From an uncultured Eisenbergiella sp. (GTDB taxonomy: Bacteria > Bacillota > Clostridia > Lachnospirales > Lachnospiraceae): a DNA stretch of 17,526 bases. The translations under genes and the position numbers were made by a program. The stretch is taken from positions 1 through 17,526 of the forward strand of contig CARDPF010000029.1 in NCBI GenBank assembly GCA_948960675.1, written 5' to 3'. Below the pieces are notes generated by a model. It did not search any database. It was given only the letters and a program-made list of their open reading frames with translations, and was not told the origin of the DNA. Below are positions 1-6,431 of the stretch, piece after piece. Positions within the stretch are counted from its first letter, which is position 1. The number at the start of each line of letters is the position of its first letter.

Positions 1-870
1 GGTCAGGCGGTTTTTCACCATCGCGCAGTCCCCGGCCGCATACACGTCTTTTACATTGGTGGCCAGCTTATCGTCCACCAAAACGGTTCCCTTAAACATC
101 TCGATCCCGGTATCTTTCAAAAATCCGGTATTGGGACGGATACCGATGGAAAGCACCACCAAATCCGCAGGCAAAAGCCCTTTGTCGGTCTGCACGCCCT
201 GCGCTTTTTCCGTGCCGGTCACACCCTCCAGCTTTGTGGCGGTGAGCACACGGATTCCCTTTTTCTCCAAATGCCGCCGGGCATAGTCCGCCATCTCAAC
301 GTCAAATCCCGGCATAATCTGCGGCGCCATATCCATCACGGTCACGGACATCCCTTTTTCCAGCAGGTTCTCGGCCACTTCCAGTCCGATAAAACCGCCG
401 CCCACCACAACGGCCCGCTTTGCGCCCTCCCGCTCAGCATACTCCCTGGTCTCAATGGCATCCTGCGGCGTGCGCATCACAAAGACACCCGGCAGATTCA
501 AACCGGGAAGGGGCGGCACTACAGGGGACGCCCCGGTGGACACCACACAGACGTCGTATTCGTAAATTTCCTCTACACCGGTGCGGATATTTTTGGCCGC
601 CGCCCTTTTTTCTTTCGTATCCAGCGCCACCACCTCGCGCTCGGTATAAACCGCCGCGCCGGTCAGGGACGTGAATTTGGCAGGTGTGTTCACGATCAGC
701 TGCTGCTTATCGGCAATCACGCCCCCCACGTAATAGGGCAGGCCGCATCCCGCATAAGAAATGTCCTTCCCCTTTGTCACAATCGTCACTTCCGCGTCCG
801 GCTTTAGACGCTTCATCTTCGCGGCAACTTTTGTTCCGGCCGCCACCCCGCCGATCACCAATACCTTCAT
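1..870 (-). CDS. FAD/NAD(P)-dependent disulfide oxidoreductase (NADH oxidase / CoA-disulfide reductase type), 3' end missing
   Basis: Only the first 290 residues are in the window; the C-terminal dimerisation part runs off the left edge. The N-terminus has the FAD-binding Rossmann motif VIGGVAAGTKVAAK (residues 5-18). It is followed by SYAGCGLPYY (39-48), whose Cys42 is at the position of the single redox-active cysteine of NADH oxidase (Nox), NADH peroxidase and CoA-disulfide reductase. A second nucleotide-binding motif, VVVGGGFIGLE (154-164), should bind NAD(P)H. The second FAD motif VYAAGDCA lies at 277-284. The family passes electrons from NAD(P)H through FAD to oxygen, peroxide or CoA disulfide, and usually protects anaerobes from oxygen; the exact substrate cannot be read from this part. 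A possible C-terminal rhodanese or DsrE domain, as in longer relatives, would lie outside. The start is ATG at 868-870, with AAAGGGGACAGGGTT upstream as ribosome binding site. Confidence 0.9.
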   Translation of the reverse strand, partial: MKVLVIGGVAAGTKVAAKMKRLKPDAEVTIVTKGKDISYAGCGLPYYVGGVIADKQQLIVNTPAKFTSLTGAAVYTEREVVALDTKEKRAAAKNIRTGVEEIYEYDVCVVSTGASPVVPPLPGLNLPGVFVMRTPQDAIETREYAEREGAKRAVVVGGGFIGLEVAENLLEKGMSVTVMDMAPQIMPGFDVEMADYARRHLEKKGIRVLTATKLEGVTGTEKAQGVQTDKGLLPADLVVLSIGIRPNTGFLKDTGIEMFKGTVLVDDKLATNVKDVYAAGDCAMVKNRLT

Positions 871-1026
871 AACCCTGTCCCCTTTCTTCCATTTCAGCCG
901 CCATTTTCTGGCCCATCACAGCCCTGCGCTGTTTTATAGCGCGCAGCAACCGGCTTTCCTGCATGATGACGCGCCAGTAATGGTGCATGCCGGTTTCGTT
1001 CCCTGCTTTTTCTTCGCCATAAGAAT

Positions 1027-1055
1027 ACTTTACTAAAAATCCACAGGTTTGTCCA
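1027..1055 (-). promoter_or_regulatory. Probable promoter of the oxidoreductase gene
   Basis: On the minus strand TGGACA (1055-1050), 17 bp, TAAAGT (1032-1027). The -35 matches 5 of 6 bases and the -10 only 4 of 6. This would give a 5' leader of about 150 nt, in which I see no convincing gene or known riboswitch. Confidence 0.45.
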
Positions 1056-1094
1056 TAGATTTTCAAGGGGTAACCGCTATTTTGGTAGCTGTTC

Positions 1095-1228
1095 GTAACA
1101 GTTCAGACAGGTCTGTGCATTTACTGCGCAGGCCGTGAGAATACGTGGTGGTGGCAGGCATCCGCCCCATCGCGTAGCGATTTAAATGGGCGGATGCAGT
1201 AACAGGGCAGACTTGTCTGAACTGTTAC
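1095..1228. mobile_element. MITE-like palindromic element, 134 bp, IS66-like ends
   Basis: The ends form a 21-bp terminal inverted repeat with one mismatch (1095-1115 and 1208-1228), beginning GTAACAGTTCAGACA and ending TGTCTGAACTGTTAC. An inner inverted repeat (gcatccgcccc at 1158-1168, gggcggatgc at 1188-1197) encloses a small TCGC-GTA-GCGA hairpin. The flanks are agctgttc (1087-1094) and tgctgttt (1229-1236), which match at 6 of 8 positions and look like a worn 8-bp target duplication. No transposase is encoded. GTAA ends and 8-bp duplications are typical of IS66-family elements (family knowledge); the assignment is inferred. The same ends recur at 9062-9100. Confidence 0.6.
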
Positions 1229-1237
1229 TGCTGTTTA

Positions 1238-1307
1238 GCCTTCCATGTCATGATACCAGGATTGCGGGAGCGCAGCGCGCGAAGCAATCCGTGGTATCAT
1301 GAAAGGC
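1238..1307. repeat. Long imperfect inverted repeat (hairpin)
   Basis: The left arm GCCTT, a 5-nt insertion CCATG, then TCATGATACC and GGATTGC (about 1238-1265) pairs with GCAATCC, GTGGTATCATGA and AAGGC (1284-1307). The GC-rich loop GGGAGCGCAGCGCGCGAA holds further GCGC pairing. No T-run follows on either strand, so a simple terminator is unlikely. It may be a second small palindromic element; I do not recognise it. Confidence 0.5.
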
Positions 1308-1376
1308 AAAAGATCCGTATAAAATTTTGACAAAAATGCACGTATTACGGCACGCCAAATTTGTCTTAAAAGGGAA

Positions 1377-1405
1377 TGGACACCAGCCGGTTCCGGTGCT
1401 ATAAT
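1377..1405 (+). promoter_or_regulatory. Sigma-A-like promoter of the small membrane protein gene
   Basis: TGGACA (1377-1382), 17 bp, TATAAT (1400-1405): a near-consensus promoter. Transcription from about 1412 would give a leader of about 135 nt that contains the repeated leader element at 1454-1547. Confidence 0.7.
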
Positions 1406-1453
1406 GGACGCCATACTTAACTCTGTTATGAAAATGCAAAAAATGGGACAAAG

Positions 1454-1547
1454 CCGGGGCGCCACAAATTGTTTTGATGACCGAAAGAATTTCGCGTACG
1501 CGAATTCCCTTCGGCCGTCGCGTAAGCGCTCCGGAATGGGGATTTTT
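1454..1547 (+). repeat. Repeated leader element, copy A
   Basis: This roughly 94-nt stretch aligns with 11970-12064, upstream of the DAHP synthase gene, at about three quarters identity with one gap. The best conserved blocks are CACAAATTG, TGATG, a TTCGC-NNNN-GCGAA hairpin (loop GTAC here, ATAG in copy B), CTTCG, GTCGC, and GGAA.GG.GATT directly before the start codon. The hairpin is kept although its loop bases differ. The last block supplies the ribosome binding site. Confidence 0.6.
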
Positions 1548-1784
1548 ATGAAAAAGCCAAAAGTAAAACAAATTGCCGCCTGGATCTGCATCCTGCTCCT
1601 CGTTGCCTTATACATAGCGACGCTTGTGTGCGCCGTCGCGGATTTTCCCGGCTGGCAACGCATGTTCGGAGGCTGCCTTGTCGGCACGGTCGCGCTTCCC
1701 ATCCTGCTGTGGATCTACATCTGGCTCTATGACAGGATAAAGCAAAGGCGCACACCCGATTCTTTGGACACAAAAGAGCCGTGA
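1548..1784 (+). CDS. Small two-helix membrane protein of unknown function
   Basis: A 78-residue protein starting MKKPKVKQIAAW. Two hydrophobic segments are visible: about residues 9-31 (ICILLLVALYIATLVCAVA) and 40-60 (GGCLVGTVALPILLWIYIWL). They are separated by a short FPGWQRM loop and followed by a charged tail (YDRIKQRRTPDSLDTKEP). A two-helix hairpin with a basic cytoplasmic tail is the likely topology. I chose ATG 1548 because GGGG lies a few bases upstream and the transmembrane part begins directly after it. An in-frame ATG at 1536 is possible, and the frame stays open back to 1404 through the leader element, but that region is alignable non-coding repeat. No family is recognised with confidence. 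It has its own promoter and converges on the HAD gene. Confidence 0.7.
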   Translation: MKKPKVKQIAAWICILLLVALYIATLVCAVADFPGWQRMFGGCLVGTVALPILLWIYIWLYDRIKQRRTPDSLDTKEP

Positions 1785-1901
1785 CGGCCTGCACTACACC
1801 CACGGGCGCAAAACCGCCCCGGCACCGGCAATTTCCATTCCGCCAAAGTTCGGTATATCGCATTTTTTAATTCGGTAAAAAGTAAATTTTCCTATTGTAC
1901 C

Positions 1902-1932
1902 AAAAAGGCGTGGTGCTTTTTCACACCACGCC
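1902..1932 (-). terminator. Intrinsic terminator after the HAD gene, probably bidirectional
   Basis: Stem GGCGTGGTG/CACCACGCC (1907-1915 with 1924-1932), followed on the minus strand by TTTTT (1906-1902). The upstream arm is formed by the last codons of the HAD gene, so stop codon and hairpin overlap. On the plus strand CAATTTTT follows the stem, so it may also end the convergent small membrane protein transcript. Confidence 0.8.
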
Positions 1933-2523
1933 CAATTTTTGCAGTTCTTCTTCCGCCTGTTTTGGATTCTCAAAACGGAAAGAATGTATGCCCATCTTTT
2001 TCGCCGCATCCACATTCTCCTGCGTATCATCCAAAAAAACGCACTCGTTTGCCTGCAGGCAATATCTATCCAAAAGCAACCGGTAAATCTCCGGCATCGG
2101 TTTGATCAGCTTATCCTGAAAGGATAAAATCCCCCCATCCACATAAGGCAGAAAATCCAGCGCATGCCAGCATTCCCGCAAAGCCTTTTGTGAAAAATTG
2201 GACAAAACCAACACCCGGTATCCCTTTTGCTTTAATCTGCAAACCCAGGGAACCGCATAGGCATAAGGTGTCACAAGGCCGTGGAAATCGGCCAGCGCAG
2301 ACTCGATTTCCTCTGCAATTTCCGGATCGTTTTCGATAAACAGCTGCACCATGTCAGCATCGCTGACACAGCCCCGGTCGTATTCCTTCCAGTCCCCGCT
2401 TAAAACCGTCGCTTTGCCCAGCCGTTCCACCATTTTGCCGTCATAGCCCTGTCTTGCATAAAAGCTGCGCCAGTCAAAACCGGCCAGCACATTTCCGATA
2501 TCAAAAATAACGGTCCGAATCAT
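1921..2523 (-). CDS. HAD-superfamily hydrolase (HAD-IA, YihX-like phosphatase)
   Basis: A 200-residue cytoplasmic protein with the four HAD motifs in order. Motif I is FDIGNVL with nucleophile Asp8; as in YihX-type enzymes a Gly stands where many HAD phosphatases have the second Asp. Motif II is VLVLSNFS (Ser108), motif III is Lys141 in LIKPMPE, and motif IV is VFLDDTQENV (Asp165, Asp166). Residues 15-85 form the helical cap. Family members hydrolyse small phosphate esters such as sugar phosphates; the substrate here is unknown. The gene is translationally coupled to the LysR gene: its ATG overlaps the upstream TGA (ATGA, 2523-2520) and its ribosome binding site AAGGAGG lies inside the upstream reading frame. 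A terminator overlaps its end. Confidence 0.88.
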   Translation of the reverse strand: MIRTVIFDIGNVLAGFDWRSFYARQGYDGKMVERLGKATVLSGDWKEYDRGCVSDADMVQLFIENDPEIAEEIESALADFHGLVTPYAYAVPWVCRLKQKGYRVLVLSNFSQKALRECWHALDFLPYVDGGILSFQDKLIKPMPEIYRLLLDRYCLQANECVFLDDTQENVDAAKKMGIHSFRFENPKQAEEELQKLGVV

Positions 2524-3431
2524 GCTTCCTCCTTAGTCCTCCCACAGCAGGCTGCAATCATTTCCAAAAGCTTTGCCGCCGCCAGGCTGCCCGTTTCTTT
2601 CCCGTCCGTCACCACCACAAAGTCCCGCTTGGGTATCTGCACGTCAAAATGCAACTCCTGCAGCGTCCCCCGCTCCAATTCCTCCCTGGCAAACTCCCGC
2701 ATCACACTGCCCACCCCAAGATTGCGCAGGGCAAACTGCACGATCATGTCGCTGGTCGCCAATTCAAACTCCGGGCTTACCGTCACCCCGTTTTTTTCCA
2801 GAAAACCCCTCACGTATTTTCCGGTACTGGTCTGCCCATCCAGCATAATCAGCGGCAGCTTTTCCAACAGTCCAAGGGGATGCGTACCGCCAAAGTACCC
2901 TGCAAACCTCTTTCCCGCCACAAAGACATCCTCCACCTGTTTGACGGAAACCGTATGCACGGACTGCGTCTGCACAAGAGGCCCGGAAACCACCCCGAAA
3001 TCAATTTTCCCTTCCCGCAAAAGCTCCAGGGTGGCCGGGGTCGGCCCGTTGGTCACACAAATCCTGACGTTTGGATACCGCTCATGAAAGCGCTCCAAAT
3101 AAGGCAGGAGAAAAAAACGCAGCGTCATATCCGACGCGCCGATGGTGATTTCCCCGCGCGCAAGCCCCCGCATCTGCGCAAGTTTTTTCTCCCCGGTCTC
3201 CAGCAGCTCATAGCCCTTTTCCACATAGGAAAAGAGGAGCCTCCCCTCCGCCGTGGGCGCAATACCCTTTTGGGTTCTCGTAAAAAGCCGCACCCCAAGC
3301 GCGCTTTCCAGCTGCTTTACGCTCTGGCTCACCGCCGGCTGGGAAAGCGCCAGCACCTGCGCGGCGCGGGTGACGGAACCGCATTTTACCACATGGTAAA
3401 ACACTTTATAATATTCCAGATTCGCCGTCAT
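2520..3431 (-). CDS. LysR-family transcriptional regulator
   Basis: A 303-residue protein of normal LTTR length. The N-terminal winged helix-turn-helix is clear: LEYYKVFYHVVKCGSVTRAA (residues 5-24), then SQPAVSQSVKQLE and LGVRLFTRT (to about 53). Residues 90-295 fit the periplasmic-binding-protein-like effector domain, with GEITIGASDMTLRFFLLPYL at about 93-112. Such proteins bind promoter DNA as tetramers and respond to a small-molecule ligand. The ligand and targets are not visible here. It lies 18 bp downstream of purA and overlaps the HAD gene, so it is probably transcribed with both, unlike the usual divergent LysR arrangement. The start ATG (3429-3431) is preceded by GGGGAAAG. Confidence 0.92.
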   Translation of the reverse strand: MTANLEYYKVFYHVVKCGSVTRAAQVLALSQPAVSQSVKQLESALGVRLFTRTQKGIAPTAEGRLLFSYVEKGYELLETGEKKLAQMRGLARGEITIGASDMTLRFFLLPYLERFHERYPNVRICVTNGPTPATLELLREGKIDFGVVSGPLVQTQSVHTVSVKQVEDVFVAGKRFAGYFGGTHPLGLLEKLPLIMLDGQTSTGKYVRGFLEKNGVTVSPEFELATSDMIVQFALRNLGVGSVMREFAREELERGTLQELHFDVQIPKRDFVVVTDGKETGSLAAAKLLEMIAACCGRTKEEA

Positions 3432-3449
3432 GTGGCTTTCCCCATTCCC

Positions 3450-4742
3450 TTATTTTTGCAGGGCACTTTTCCGGTAGATAATGTCCTCCCTGCCGGGGCC
3501 GTTGGATACCATGGTGATGGGATATCCGATCTTTTCTTCAATAAATTCGATATAGCTGCGGCAATTTTGGGGCAGTTCTTCATAGCTGCGGATCCCGCGG
3601 ATATCACATTTCCAGCCGGGAAGCGTCTGCAGCACCGGCTTTGCTTTTTCCAGCCTGCACGTCACAGGAAACTGTGTCGTCACGGCCCCGTCTATTTCGT
3701 ATCCGACGCATACCGGAATCTCCTCCAAATAGCCCAGCACATCCAATACCGTCAGTACCACATCCGTAGCACCCTGCAGCCTGCATCCATAGTGGGAGGC
3801 CACGCAGTCATACCAGCCCATTCTCCTGGGCCTGCCGGTGGTAGCGCCATACTCGCCCCCATCCCCGCCGCGCCTGCGCAGTTCCTCCGCCTCATCGCCG
3901 AAAATCTCCGACACAAAAGCGCCTGCCCCCACTGCGGAGGAATACGCTTTCGTCACGGCATAGATCTTTTGAATCTCGTAAGGGGGAATCCCGGCGCCGA
4001 TGGCCCCGTAAGCCGCCAGCGTGGAGGAAGACGTCACCATCGGGTAAATACCGTGGTCGGGATCCTTCATGGTGCCAAGCTGCCCCTCCAGCAGTATGTG
4101 CTTCCCTTCCCGGATGGCTGTGTCCAAAAAGGCGGATACATCCCCCACATAGGGCGCAACCATGTCCCGGTATTCATGCAGGGTGTCCAAAAGCTTTTTG
4201 GGATCCAGCAATTCCTTATGATACAAATGGGCCAGCAGGACATTTTTCAGTTCGCAGACACGCTCCGTTTTCTCCCGCAGCAGTTTTTCGTCAAACAATT
4301 CGCTGACCTGAAACCCGATCTTGGCAAACTTATCGGAATAAAAAGGCGCAATGCCGGACCTGGTGGAGCCAAAGGATTTTCCCGCCAGGCGCTCCTCCTC
4401 ATAGGCATCCAGCTGCATATGGTAAGGCATCACGATCTGTGCCCTATCGGAAATCATAATACGGGGCGCCGGTACGTTCCTGTCCGTAAGCGACTTCAAT
4501 TCCGCAAAAAAGAGCGGAATATTCAAAGCCACCCCGTTGCCGATCACATTGGTCACATGCCCGTAAAACACACCGGAAGGCAGGGTATGCAGGGCAAATT
4601 TTCCAAAATGATTCACAATCGTATGCCCGGCGTTGGCCCCTCCCTGAAAGCGGATGACAATGTCCGCCTCCCTGGCCAGCATATCCGTTATCTTGCCTTT
4701 GCCTTCGTCTCCCCAGTTTGCTCCTACTACTGCTTTTACCAT
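3450..4742 (-). CDS. purA: Adenylosuccinate synthetase (divergent clostridial type)
   Basis: A 430-residue protein, the normal length, that joins IMP and aspartate using GTP to make adenylosuccinate, the first step from IMP to AMP. NWGDEGKGKITD (residues 9-20) holds the catalytic Asp12 and the phosphate-binding loop; GGANAGHT (34-41) holds catalytic His40. The C-terminal GTP-site region GATTGRPRRMGWYD is intact. Several IMP-contact positions differ from the Escherichia coli enzyme: EGQLGTMKDPDHG replaces EGAQGT...DHG, so the usual Gln is Leu; STRSGIAPFYSDKFAKIG replaces TTGRGIGPAYEDKVARRG; and GGANAGH replaces GGNNAGH. From memory this matches a subfamily common in Clostridia, so it is probably the functional housekeeping enzyme. 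The ATG is preceded by AAGGAGTCAAT. It has its own promoter 166 bp downstream of purB. Confidence 0.93.
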   Translation of the reverse strand: MVKAVVGANWGDEGKGKITDMLAREADIVIRFQGGANAGHTIVNHFGKFALHTLPSGVFYGHVTNVIGNGVALNIPLFFAELKSLTDRNVPAPRIMISDRAQIVMPYHMQLDAYEEERLAGKSFGSTRSGIAPFYSDKFAKIGFQVSELFDEKLLREKTERVCELKNVLLAHLYHKELLDPKKLLDTLHEYRDMVAPYVGDVSAFLDTAIREGKHILLEGQLGTMKDPDHGIYPMVTSSSTLAAYGAIGAGIPPYEIQKIYAVTKAYSSAVGAGAFVSEIFGDEAEELRRRGGDGGEYGATTGRPRRMGWYDCVASHYGCRLQGATDVVLTVLDVLGYLEEIPVCVGYEIDGAVTTQFPVTCRLEKAKPVLQTLPGWKCDIRGIRSYEELPQNCRSYIEFIEEKIGYPITMVSNGPGREDIIYRKSALQK

Positions 4743-4798
4743 ATTGACTCCTTATCCACCCGCCATTGCGGGCATTCTGATATACCCAGTCTTTTCAC

Positions 4799-4827
4799 GT
4801 GGCCGGTGGCCACTGCCCACCGGCCAC
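4799..4827 (-). other. Perfect 11-bp stem-loop at the very 5' end of the purA mRNA
   Basis: GTGGCCGGTGG pairs perfectly with CCACCGGCCAC around a 7-nt loop. The stem begins 7 bp after the purA -10 box, at or next to the expected +1. No T-run follows, so it is not a terminator. A second small hairpin (CCCGC-AATG-GCGGG, 4759-4772) stands just before the ribosome binding site. Confidence 0.7.
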
Positions 4828-4833
4828 TCTTTT

Positions 4834-4862
4834 AGTATATCAGGTTTTAGTCATAAGTAAAA
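4834..4862 (-). promoter_or_regulatory. Probable purA promoter
   Basis: On the minus strand TTTTAC (4862-4857), 17 bp, TATACT (4839-4834). The -10 box is good and the -35 weak. It lies between purB and purA, so purA can be expressed apart from purB. No clear terminator follows purB, so readthrough is also possible. Confidence 0.55.
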
Positions 4863-4908
4863 TCAATAATTGTTATGTGCTTCATCAAAATTTCTTATAT
4901 TTAATGGT

Positions 4909-6342
4909 TCACACGCTGATATTTGCCTGCAATCCCAGCTGCGAACGGTTTTCCTCCAGCACAGGGCCAATCACTTCCCCCAAAAAACGTTCTACCTGAT
5001 GCACGCAGCAGCCCACATAGCGGGAAGGCTCCAGGGAATCCTCCAATGCATCTATGTCCAACCCAAACATTTGGTCCTGCGCAATCAGCTGCATCAGCTG
5101 GTTGTCGGCCCCTTCCTCTTTTATCCTGCGCCCCGCCTCCATGGAAAGCGTGCGGATCCGCTCATGCAGTTCCTGCCTGTCCCCCCCGGCTTTTACCGCA
5201 TCCATCATAATATTCTCCGTGGCCATAAAGGGCAGTTCGCTGCGCATATGCTTTTCGATCACTTTCGGATAAACCACCAGCCCGTCCACCACATTCAGGC
5301 ACAAATCCAGAATCCCGTCCACCGCCAAAAATCCTTCCGGGACACAAAGCCGCTTATTGGCGGAATCGTCCAGCGTCCTCTCAAACCACTGGGTGGCGGA
5401 AGTAATCGCCGGATTAAGGGCGTCCGCCATCACATAGCGCGCCAGGGAAGCGATCCGCTCCGAGCGCATGGGATTCCTCTTGTAAGCCATGGCCGAGGAA
5501 CCGATCTGTTTTTTTTCAAAAGGCTCCTCCACCTCTTTTAGGTGCTGCAAAAGCCGGATATCGTTGGACATCTTGTGTGCGCTGGCCGCAATACCCGCCA
5601 GCACATTGAGCACACGGGTGTCCACCTTGCGGGAATAGGTCTGTCCCGACACCGGATAGCAGCCGCCAAACCCCATCTTCTGCGCAATCAAGGGATCCAG
5701 CCGGTCCACCTTTTCCTGGTCACCCTCAAACAATTCCAAAAAAGACGCCTGTGTTCCCGTAGTCCCTTTGGATCCCAACAGCTTTAAAGATGCCAGCACA
5801 TAATCCAAATCCTGCAAATCCATGTAAAACTCCTGCATCCACAGCGTCGCGCGTTTTCCCACCGTGGTAGGCTGCGCGGGCTGGAAATGGGTAAATGCAA
5901 GCGTGGGCTGGGCCTTTTGCTTCCCGGAAAAATCTGCCAGCCTGTCCAGCACATTCAAAAGCTTTTTGCGCACCAGCTTTAGCGCCTCCGCCATTACGAT
6001 GATATCCGTATTGTCCCCCACATAACAGGAAGTGGCGCCCAGATGGATAATCCCCTTCGCCTTGGGGCACTGTACCCCGTACGCGTACACATGACTCATC
6101 ACGTCATGGCGTACCTCCTTCTCCCTGGCCCTGGCCACATCATAATTGATATCCTCTGCATGGCTTTTTAATTCCTCAATCTGTTCCTGCGTAATGGCAA
6201 GTCCCAGTTCCCGCTCTGCCTCCGCCAACGCAATCCACAGCTTCCTCCACGTCCGAAACTTCATATCCTGTGAAAAGATATACTGCATCTCCCGGCTCGC
6301 ATACCGCTCCGAAAGCGGACTTATGTATCTATCCGTATCCAT
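4909..6342 (-). CDS. purB: Adenylosuccinate lyase (long, eukaryote-like type)
   Basis: A 477-residue member of the fumarase/aspartase superfamily. It cleaves fumarate from SAICAR in de novo IMP synthesis and from adenylosuccinate to give AMP. Visible active-site blocks: KEVRHDVMSHV (His at about 79), HLGATSCYVGDNTD, FTHFQPAQPTT with the general-acid His at about 152, and the mobile signature loop IGSSAMAYKRNPMRSE with the catalytic Ser at about 282-283. The length and these blocks resemble human ADSL more than the 430-residue Bacillus PurB. I chose ATG 6340-6342 (MDTDRYISPL), because AAAGGGG lies 7 bases upstream; an upstream in-frame ATG at 6366 would add eight residues (MCQGKGNV) encoded by that ribosome binding site. 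It is the first gene of the purine block. Confidence 0.95.
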   Translation of the reverse strand: MDTDRYISPLSERYASREMQYIFSQDMKFRTWRKLWIALAEAERELGLAITQEQIEELKSHAEDINYDVARAREKEVRHDVMSHVYAYGVQCPKAKGIIHLGATSCYVGDNTDIIVMAEALKLVRKKLLNVLDRLADFSGKQKAQPTLAFTHFQPAQPTTVGKRATLWMQEFYMDLQDLDYVLASLKLLGSKGTTGTQASFLELFEGDQEKVDRLDPLIAQKMGFGGCYPVSGQTYSRKVDTRVLNVLAGIAASAHKMSNDIRLLQHLKEVEEPFEKKQIGSSAMAYKRNPMRSERIASLARYVMADALNPAITSATQWFERTLDDSANKRLCVPEGFLAVDGILDLCLNVVDGLVVYPKVIEKHMRSELPFMATENIMMDAVKAGGDRQELHERIRTLSMEAGRRIKEEGADNQLMQLIAQDQMFGLDIDALEDSLEPSRYVGCCVHQVERFLGEVIGPVLEENRSQLGLQANISV

Positions 6343-6382
6343 GACATTCCCCTTTCCCTGACACACTCTAAACCTTTTTCAA

Positions 6383-6411
6383 AGTATATCTTAAAAAGAG
6401 CGGCAGCGCAA
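6383..6411 (-). promoter_or_regulatory. Probable purB promoter
   Basis: TTGCGC (6411-6406), 17 bp, TATACT (6388-6383) on the minus strand. The -10 is good; the -35 matches only in its TTG. The -35 and spacer lie inside the terminator of the upstream ABC operon, so the two signals share DNA. Confidence 0.5.
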
Positions 6412-6419
6412 CTCTTTTT
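6393..6419 (-). terminator. Intrinsic terminator of the amino acid ABC operon
   Basis: AAAAAGAG (6419-6412 read on the minus strand) pairs with CTCTTTTT (6400-6393) around an 11-nt loop, and the second arm ends in TTTTT. It starts 12 bp after the ATPase stop codon. The symmetric A/T arms suggest it could work in both directions. Confidence 0.7.
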
Positions 6420-6431
6420 GTGCCCCTGTTT

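Noticed and set aside
707..1066. 119-codon minus-strand frame covering the leader of the oxidoreductase
   Set aside because: It runs 160 bases into the oxidoreductase in another frame, has no good ribosome binding site and no recognisable domain; a shadow frame.
1404..1547. N-terminal extension of the small membrane protein to ATG 1404
   Set aside because: The extension is the repeated leader element, which has stop codons in the equivalent frame of copy B; the ribosome binding site favours 1548.
2649..4835. Very long plus-strand open frame (728 codons)
   Set aside because: It lies antisense to purA and the LysR gene, both of which have clear family motifs; composition keeps the opposite strand open.
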